Both the position numbers and the translations under genes were made by a program. This document shows positions 57,086 to 64,000 of a stretch of 64,000 nt of DNA, in pieces. The DNA comes from Cyanophora paradoxa (Eukaryota; Glaucocystophyceae; Cyanophorales; Cyanophoraceae), in the NCBI GenBank assembly GCA_004431415.1, contig QPMI01000513.1:1-64000 (forward strand), given 5' to 3'. The first letter of the stretch is position 1. Each line of letters opens with the position of its first letter. The notes below the pieces were generated by a model, which saw only the letters and a program-made list of their open reading frames with translations, made no database searches and was not told where the DNA came from.

Positions 57086-57609
57086 TTACTCCTCGACATC
57101 TTTCAGCCGTTTTTCTCCCGTGTCAATTTCAGACTTGACGCGAGTCGCTTGATCGATACTGTACGAAGCCGTTGAACCGGAACTCTCCGATTCCTGAACA
57201 AAACCCTCTTCAAGCAGCCGTCTGATGATGTCAGAGTTCGAATTTGAAGCTGGTTGAACATCGGCATCGGGCATCTCTTCATCATCGTCGTCGTTCTCGA
57301 GCCCCGGATCCGGAGGCCCAGCGGCACCTGATGAGACTGCAGCCGCATTATTGGTCGCGATAGGCTCTTGAGCCATTTCAGAATCGAGATTCCCGTCTTG
57401 TATATTCTGTGCGCGCGATGAGAGGGAATGTATGTTTCTGAGATATGAAGTTCTTGCGTTAATAAAAAAAACGTTGTTTACCACAGCAATCTGATTCATA
57501 CAATCCGCGAGATCCTCGTCAGTCGGAGTAGGAACACCATCGGGGAACATGCTCGAGTTCAAGAGTTGGCTAATCGTTGTGGATTTCCCGACCGACGCGT
57601 AACTGCGCA
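57086..57609 (-). CDS. Host-type P-loop protein exon
   Basis: Directly after a CATGCGCAG splice-acceptor-like site the frame reads YASVGKSTTISQLLN. With a Gly from the preceding exon this would complete a GxxxxGKST P-loop, as in dynamin- or GBP-type GTPases. The rest is an acidic linker and a C-terminal end VEE. The upstream exon with the start was not identified. The gene appears host-derived. Confidence 0.4.
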
Positions 57610-58188
57610 TGCGCAGAAGTTTCAATCAATACCTAAAACGACTCTTCATGCCAAGCCGTTGACGAATTCGAACCCGCAGAAGAGAACAGTCGAGGATGGT
57701 GTGCGTTTTGAGGACGCTTTGATTGAATTGAATTTGGTTTGAATCATTCCAAGTTGCTTTTCTGCCTGGACGAGGAAAGAATCTGCGCAGCGCGCGCGTC
57801 AGATATATATATGCACGCGCACGCAAACATTTGAACGTTTGAGATACCGTGGCTGCGGTCGAGCTCGAATCCCTGCGCATCGGCTGCTGCAGGTTGCGCT
57901 GCGGCTGTATACGTATCCGGCACCTTGGCGGCGAGGAACGATTCCTCCCGCAGGTAACCCGAGAGCGTGTCACCGAAAGCGTCCACTATGCTTGCAAGCT
58001 TGGTATCAGCATTGACATCGCGAGAATGTTCAGCTGAATCTGAAGCCTCCTGTGACTTCGCGTTTCTTGTAATTGCTGCTGCAGCAGTCGATGTTGCTTT
58101 GGTGTGAGGCTGTTGTGAAGCTGATATGGATGCGCGCGTAATTTGCAACGATTAATCTCGGGCCTCCCAAGGATTGGAATTTGCAGAC

Positions 58189-58743
58189 CTAGACTCTTAC
58201 CTCCGGAGGGCATGCTTGTTGAAGAGCTGGACAGGTCGCGATTCCGTGGAAACGATGCCTGATGCAAAATGAAGGAGTCACGTGCAAGTACTGCCGATCT
58301 AGACGAGGGATCCGGAAATAATCACGTACCACTTCGAGTCTTTTGACTCCCCGGCGGGAGTACATCACTGCAAAGCGATCCGGTAGACTCTCGACCTGTG
58401 CGGTCCAGCAATTAAATAAGGACCAGCCGAGCGCTGTACTAATAGATGTACACAACCGAATTCGCACCATCAAGTGCGCGTTCTTCCCATCATCCGAGAA
58501 CCCGACGCGGAATCCATGGCGCAGTTCTGGGCGAGAGGTAAGGAGGCGCCGGCTAGACACGCCGGCAGGGGGCGTATGGAAAATTAGGAGGAATTCGAAT
58601 CCGCAGCTGGGCGGACCAACGTGCTGGCCATACTCTTCGACCTTTGCAATTTCCGGGAGCCCGCAGAATTCGTTGTAGGCGAGCTCTGTCGTCTTAAAGT
58701 CTTTGTATCGACTCCCGTTCTGCACGAAATAACAGTAAAACAA
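58189..58743 (-). CDS. Unassigned exon(s) of a host gene
   Basis: A frame of about 130 residues (e.g. FEFLLIFHTPPAGVSSRRLL; HGFRVGFSDDGKNAHLMVRI) ends near 58,328 at a GTACGTGAT donor-like site. An acceptor-like TTGCATCAG follows at about 58,263. No domain was recognised. It may belong with the P-loop exon downstream or with the C-terminal part of the kinase gene upstream. Confidence 0.35.
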   Translation of the reverse strand: MFYCYFVQNGSRYKDFKTTELAYNEFCGLPEIAKVEEYGQHVGPPSCGFEFLLIFHTPPAGVSSRRLLTSRPELRHGFRVGFSDDGKNAHLMVRIRLCTSISTALGWSLFNCWTAQVESLPDRFAVMYSRRGVKRLEVVRDYFRIPRLDRQYLHVTPSFCIRHRFHGIATCPALQQACPPEVRV

Positions 58744-59049
58744 AACTCAGGATCGGAGAAATTGGAGACAATCCAAACGAATGTTATTGACATTAAAATA
58801 TTGCGGCTGCCCATGGCCATGTCAACACGTGCACGTGTACCTTCCTAATGAGTCGGAAGATGAAGTTGAGCAAAGAGCGCGAAACGGGATGAGTGGGCGA
58901 TGGTTTCCACTTCTTCTGGAAAAAGTGCGGGTTTGGGTTCTCAGCTCTGTTCAAAATCTCCATCGCAGTGACTCCAAGTCCCCATCTTTACGCGAAGAGC
59001 CGGTTTGTTTGAGAATTTCGTACAGCAGCAAGCCGGGAAATATTTAATG

Positions 59050-60089
59050 CATATGCTTACAGATCCAGCTGTTGCGGGTGCTCGATGCGGAGGTGCGAAT
59101 CTGTGCCTGAGGCGAGGAGGGGGTCCATGTAGGCCTCGTTGGCGATCCGTGTCACTGCCGTCAGCCGAGGCACGTCCCGCCCGCTGTCCTTTGAGCCAGG
59201 AGGGAGGTGCTTCGCAATTCCAAAATCAATGAGATACAGCCCGCCATCCTTGCTATCGATCATGACATTCGACGGCTGTATAAGAGAAATCGATAATAAT
59301 TATAATCAGGATTCGGAAATTATAATTGTATAACAAGAGCGTACGGTGATGTCCCTGTGAATGACGTCCATCCCGTGGGTGTACCTCAGGATCTCGAGGC
59401 CCTGCTGGAGGAAGCGCCGGGCGAACGCCTCCCGGTCCTGCAGCTCCGGGCGCTCGTCGGGGTCCGGAGAGTCCAGCAGCTGCTGAATGGACAGCCCCTC
59501 AACGCACTGCACACGAGAGTAAATATATTAATGGGGGCCACTGTGCGCTCGAGCACCTAGGAATAATAAGAAAATATGGCAGACCTCGATGACGAAGAGA
59601 GGGGTGGCGGGTCCTGTGCCGGAGCCAGCAGCTGCAGGCGCGCAGCCGTAGCTTGCGTACAAGCGAGGAATTCGAGCGAGCTGCAGACGCCGAAGGTGGC
59701 CTGCCTCGGCCTTGAAGTAGTCCTCGAAGCGCTTCGTATCCTGCTGGGATTCGTCTGCAACGCGAAAGATCTTGACCGCGAAGCAGCGTGGAGTCGGCTC
59801 CGACTGCAATTTGCCAACCGCTCTGTACACCTTGCTGGAATACAGAATTTCAACACATCAGAACTCGAGATTTGCGGTCTCATTATCACTTAACGCACCC
59901 AAAGTAGCCACGACCTAGCTCGTTCACCAGGTAGCCCTCCCACGCGTCGTTGCCGGCAGCAGCTGGGATCTTGACTAGCAGCGGACTGCCACACTTGCAA
60001 CTCCTCGCTCCCGACGCCATCGTCACGTGAGGAGGCTTGTTCACAGCAGAGCATTTCGCACAGAACAGCGAATCCTCCGGCGGCTGCAT
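59050..60089 (-). CDS. Protein kinase gene 1, four exons visible
   Basis: Exons on the minus strand are 60,089-59,899, 59,834-59,585, 59,506-59,345 and 59,275 to about 59,050, with GT-AG introns of 64, 78 and 69 bp. Joined in order they show a Cys-pair zinc element (CAKC, CKCG), a Gly loop completed across intron 1, the VAIK-type lysine (CFAVKIF), a hinge (LFVIE), the catalytic loop HRDIT completed by PSNVM in the next exon, and LIDFGIAK. All key kinase residues are present. After 59,050 a C-lobe-like GLLLYEIL follows at about 59,033, but the junction is unclear. Both ends of the gene are unresolved. Confidence 0.75.
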
Positions 60090-60312
60090 GTGGATGTTGG
60101 CGGCAAAGTGTAATCAGCTTAGAATGAAATCAAGCTCGTAATTATAAGAGAAAGAAAAGCCACTGCACCGGTGACCGAAAGCCGCTGAGAAGATAATCTG
60201 TACTGCCCCAATCCAGCGAAAGCCGTGGCTTGAACTTCGCATCTTCACGCACAGATGCGTTGATTTCGAAACAAAAATTCGAATATTAATATTGATTATA
60301 ATCAAGCTGCTC

Positions 60313-60672
60313 TCACGCACCACCGACGTTCAGCTTCAGCTCGCGGACTTTGCCGGCAGAGCAAGTTATCTCCGAGAAGCCGTATTGAGCGAGAGTCATC
60401 GCTGCACGGTCATTTGGGCCGTTTTGAAATAGCCGAAAAGCGTTTGGCGCAAGTTCTGGCGGAATCTCGACCGTGATCTCCGTGCTTCGTTGTCTCACAC
60501 TTCGGAACACAGCACTTGAACTCCTTATGAGCTGCGCTCGGTGTATGAATTGCGCTGATCGACGACGAGAGCTCACATGTACAAGACGAACCAATGCAGC
60601 GCTGAGCAGAGCAACGGCAGAGCACAGGTCTACCACACCGATGTTGCTGTCGATGTGTGCGGTCACTTGCAC
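60313..60672 (-). CDS. Unassigned host exon between the kinases
   Basis: Frame with ITVEIPPELAPNAFRLFQNGPNDRA and ending in LKLNVGGA next to a GTGCGTGAG donor-like site. It probably forms the 5' part of kinase gene 1. No domain recognised. Confidence 0.35.
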   Translation of the reverse strand: MQVTAHIDSNIGVVDLCSAVALLSAALVRLVHVSSRRRSAQFIHRAQLIRSSSAVFRSVRQRSTEITVEIPPELAPNAFRLFQNGPNDRAAMTLAQYGFSEITCSAGKVRELKLNVGGA

Positions 60673-61029
60673 TTGCGGACCCGATCGTGCATCTCCAAAA
60701 TCGGGATGGGGGGTCGGTGAACAGTTCAGCCGGTCTCGCAGTTCTTGAACTTGCAGGTACCCCCAGCCGTCATCAGAGCCAAGGAAGGCTGTGTGAATGC
60801 GATTCAGGCTACGCGTGCATGGGGAGGCTGCCGAATAATTGCATGCAAATTCGAACCGGAAGGGATAATGCCCGAAAATACGCCTGGAAGCTTTAATGCA
60901 CTGAAAAGCTCCTTTGCACTCTTAATCGTGCAAATCGGCTGCAGCTCACCGTGCTGCATCAAGTGATCATGAAGACCATGCACATGATCAAGGTTAAGCT
61001 GAAAGACGGTGCGCAGACAACATATGCAT

Positions 61030-62357
61030 GTATGAGCGCACCCGTATGCAGGAGGCCAGAAGCTTTCGGAGTGCGGCCCCCGCGTGATCAGTGAAGCTTG
61101 CGAACTCCCCTGTGCCCGAGTGGAGACGCTCGGCCAGCCCGAGCGCATCCGGGCTGTCCATCGCGACTTCGACGGCATCGCCGACCAGCATCGAGACCGC
61201 AACGAGAGCAGTGCAGTAGATATCGAAGCGGGGACTCATCGCCAAGTGCTGATTTGCAGACAGCGCATGAGCGCGATATAACAGAAATCGACAGCGAGTT
61301 GGATAGAAGGAGAGTCGGTGCGCACAGGATCACGGGGGACGAGGCTTGCATTGAACCCGCACGGCACAAGGGGGACTTCACCGTGAGCGTGTGGGTTCAA
61401 GGACCTCCGGAACGCCAGACCGAAATCGTCCAACATGAACCTTGCCACGCGTTTCGTCGTCAATAATCAACCGCGATTGCGCAGGTGCTGGCAGCACACT
61501 CACTGCGGGTAGCTGTATTCTGCCTCTGCCCTCGCAACAAGGACGTTCTCGCATGTAATATCGAAGTGCACGAGCTGCGCATCCTCGTGGACTGCAGTGA
61601 GAATGAGCGACATCTGCGAAATGCACGCGCATGAGAAAAATGACTCGTAGAAGTCTGAATTTTCGATTGATTAATTTAATTTTGGACTGGGGCAGCTGCG
61701 CGTGCAGCAATGTTTCTGATGACCTGCTCAAGAAACGAGACGACATGGGGAACGGGAAAGGCAGCGCCGTGATTTCTCTGCATTTGTGCTTTGATGCTGT
61801 GCGTTTTCAATCAAAAGGTCAGGAAACGTATCGTAGTTTATAGATATCGATAATGATCGATATGTACATGTATCTGGAGCGAGCATGAACAGATCTAGAT
61901 CACGAACCTTTCTCCCGCACAGAGCGTCTTTGCGATTGCAAACGGAGCCCTTTTAAGCTCTGAGTGGTCCAAGAGGGCGGCGACGCCATAGAGTCGGAGT
62001 CTCGCTGCCAGTTTGAGAGCCCGATATTCGGCGTTCCAGGATGCGCCCCCGACTCTGCAGGAGCACAGAGAATGACCGAGTGAGTGCGGCTAGCAGAAGG
62101 CATAAAAGCTGCAGAACTAGAAGAGAGACTCACGCTTTAAACACTTTCATGGCCACTGGGTTCCACTGGACCTCGGGGCGGTTGCTGCAGCAGAGAGCGC
62201 GGAAGACGCGGCCGGCCGCGCCCTCGCCGAGCGGCCGCTCGAGGGCGTACCGCCGCTCGGGCTGCAGGAGGTGCTGGAGGTCGGGCGGGATCTGCACGGC
62301 GAGCTGCTGCTGCGGCTGCGGCGTGATGATCTCGAGCGGCTGGAGGACGCCGGGCAC
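61030..62357 (-). CDS. Protein kinase gene 2, multi-exon
   Basis: The first exon (from about 62,357 to 62,134) has the Gly loop LGEGAAGRVFRA and the lysine VAMKVFKA. A 79-bp GT-AG intron (62,055-62,133) leads to exon 62,054-61,908 with a helix-C Glu (WNAEYRALKLA). Further exons give the catalytic loop LVHFDITCENVL (61,613-61,504), MLDDFGLAFRR (about 61,440), and PRFDIYCTALVAVSML (about 61,230). The HRD arginine is replaced by Phe. It is tandem and co-directional with kinase gene 1. Exact exon ends are partly inferred. Confidence 0.65.
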
Positions 62358-62469
62358 GAGAAGGGGCGCCCCGCACGGCGCGGGGCAGCTCCCGGGCTGG
62401 AAGAGGCCATCGTGGTCGCACTGCTGGAACCAGGTGCAGGTCGGACAGCACCGTCTGTGTACGCGCGCG

Positions 62470-63585
62470 CCGTGTTACGTATACGCATATACTATATCTA
62501 CGCTATACGTATATATGCGATCGCGCAAACGCTATGGCTAGCACTCCACTTATTATTCGGAATTGGTAGGTCCATAAGACTCCATATCTAACTAAGTACA
62601 TATGAACGCACCCGCGCCCGCCGACTGTGTTTGCCATCATGTGCACAGTGCACTGATCGCGAGTCGCGATCGGCTGGTCGATTCGCGGCCTGCGCGCGCG
62701 CATATGGAAAAAGTCAATTGCAAGATCGATATCGATATCATGGATTGGGGATCTGAACTTTGTTGTTTTAATGATAACAATATTAATGCACATATGCGTA
62801 TACGTATGCATAAGGTATCGATCATGAGCTGCAATCTAAGCTTGGCTGCAACTCGCGATCGAACGTATACGTATACATGTACATATGCATTCGCATGGTA
62901 CGTTTCGGTACCGGTATAAGCACGTACGGTTCAATATTAATGATCGCGACCGTGCGTGCAGGCGCTCCCACGCGTTCCTGTTTGCAGATGATATCGATAT
63001 CCGATGTCGATCGGACTCCGAGACCCGGGATCGGAGCGCGCAGCTCGGCTATGCTGCCTGGCCGACGATATCAATCAGATGATCGCTGAGACCGATCGAT
63101 CGGCCGCTCCCGATCCTCAGTTGCTAGAAGCGCTCGGGCGCTGGCTGGCTCGGCGGCTGCACCGCTGGATGATCGGCTGGATGATCGCTTCAGCGAGCGT
63201 ACGCAGTGAGCACTAAGCCCAGCTGCAGCGCTACTGCGCGCGGGCCAGTCTGCGGCGCTATAAGCCTTGAAGGCGCCCCGGGCCCCGCGCGCGAGGGCCG
63301 CGACGTTGACCGACTGCGCTAGCCTAGTACTAGGCTAGTAGCGCTGCGCATTCAGTAAGCTGCTGATGCCATGATCATGATGATGATCGGATATCGATGG
63401 GACTCATCGCCATGGGAGATGACCGCACTGCGCTGCTCTGCGCATGCTCATTGCCAGCTCATCGCATCCGGAAGCCGTATAGAAGCGTACCCGGGGCAAG
63501 CCACGTGCGCCAATTTCAACAAGATCTTTGCAACTGAATCGAGGATGCATGAATAGCAAATTGCCTGGACGCATGAATCGCAAAT
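62470..63585. other. Host intergenic sequence, no gene seen
   Basis: Alternating pyrimidine-purine tracts (ATACGTATA types near 62,470-62,520 and 62,860-62,890) and many GATCG/ATCGAT runs. No convincing coding frame or RNA gene was found. Confidence 0.4.
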
Positions 63586-63593
63586 TAAATGAG

Positions 63594-63890
63594 CCAGGCC
63601 CCCGTCGCGCCGGGCCCGCGCCGCGGGGCCAGCCCCCGCGGCTGGCCCCCGGGCCCCGGCCCTGCCAGGCTGCCCGGGGCCCGGGCTGCCCGGGCGGCCG
63701 GGCCTGCCCCGGCCCCCGATTCCGCGAACCCCACCGGCGCCGGGCCCGGGGGCGCGGCCCGCGCGCCGGCCGGCGGCGGCCCGGCGCCCCGGCCACCGGC
63801 TCGGGGCCGGCCCCGGGCCGGGCCCGGCCCGGCCCCGGCCCCCGCCGCCCCCGGACCGGCCCGGGCCGGGGCCGGGCGGCCGATAGCGGA
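63594..63890. repeat. Almost pure G+C low-complexity tract
   Basis: About 300 bp made of GGGCCC, CCGGGC and GGCCGG words with very few A or T. Long open frames on both strands here are compositional artefacts. It could be a CpG-island-like promoter or a structured repeat. Confidence 0.7.
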
Positions 63891-64000
63891 GATCTAGAGC
63901 TTGAGGCGCTTGCAGTTTCGAGCGCAGGCCTTCTTGCATTCTAATTGCGTTCGACCTTAGGGGCTACCTACATATAGCTCCGACTGGCGACCGGCCGTCA

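Noticed and set aside
63404-63944. ORFs of 100-160 aa in the G+C tract
   Set aside because: Open on both strands in several frames only because stop codons need A/T; composition artefact.
1-64000. tRNA or rRNA genes
   Set aside because: No cloverleaf-like arms with conserved T-loop sequence, nor rRNA-like stretches, were noticed by eye; a tRNAscan run would be decisive.

Overview
The window reads as a unicellular-eukaryote chromosome segment holding two integrated DNA-virus elements, one inserted in the flank of the other, next to intron-containing host genes. The host identity cannot be fixed from sequence: its kinase genes use short GT-AG introns (about 64-79 bp) and the standard code.

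Region A (1 to about 29.0 kb, possibly resuming at 54.4-56.9 kb) is GC-rich and closely packed. It encodes a nucleocytovirus-type double jelly-roll major capsid protein, an A32-like packaging ATPase, a VLTF3-like late transcription factor and a RuvC-like resolvase. It also has two HUH-endonuclease-like proteins and shows no DNA polymerase. This combination fits the small mriyavirus/yaravirus-like relatives of giant viruses. Most of its genes carry a WWTTTTCTNA-type motif about 15-30 nt before the start codon. A second group of upstream regions carries TCACCTGA boxes. Several genes contain single-base frame breaks (ATPase, HUH-2, VLTF3 leader, DUF5871-like protein, large fibre), so this is either a decaying provirus or an indel-prone assembly.

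Region B (29,472-54,425) is AT-richer and is a complete Polinton-like virus. It has about 868-bp terminal inverted repeats, each holding an identical zinc-finger gene, and a 6-bp target duplication CCAAGC. Inside lie a Dam-like methyltransferase, a predicted S-adenosylmethionine decarboxylase, a broken retroviral-type integrase, a 1438-residue polymerase/SF1-helicase/HNH fusion, a packaging ATPase, a major capsid protein, two penton-like minor capsid proteins, a patatin-like phospholipase and a set of fibre/spike genes. Its insertion site can be rebuilt, because an inverted copy of the uninterrupted sequence lies at 28.99-29.11 kb.

The most unusual point is that the two unrelated viruses carry the same two-gene fibre cassette in the same order (18.5-24.9 kb and 49.25-53.16 kb) and share a TTTTCT promoter core. 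This suggests a common host range and perhaps shared transcription machinery, as in virophage/giant-virus pairs.

Region C (about 57-64 kb) holds host-type sequence: a P-loop protein exon, an unassigned multi-exon gene, two tandem protein-kinase genes, and a tract of almost pure G+C near the end.
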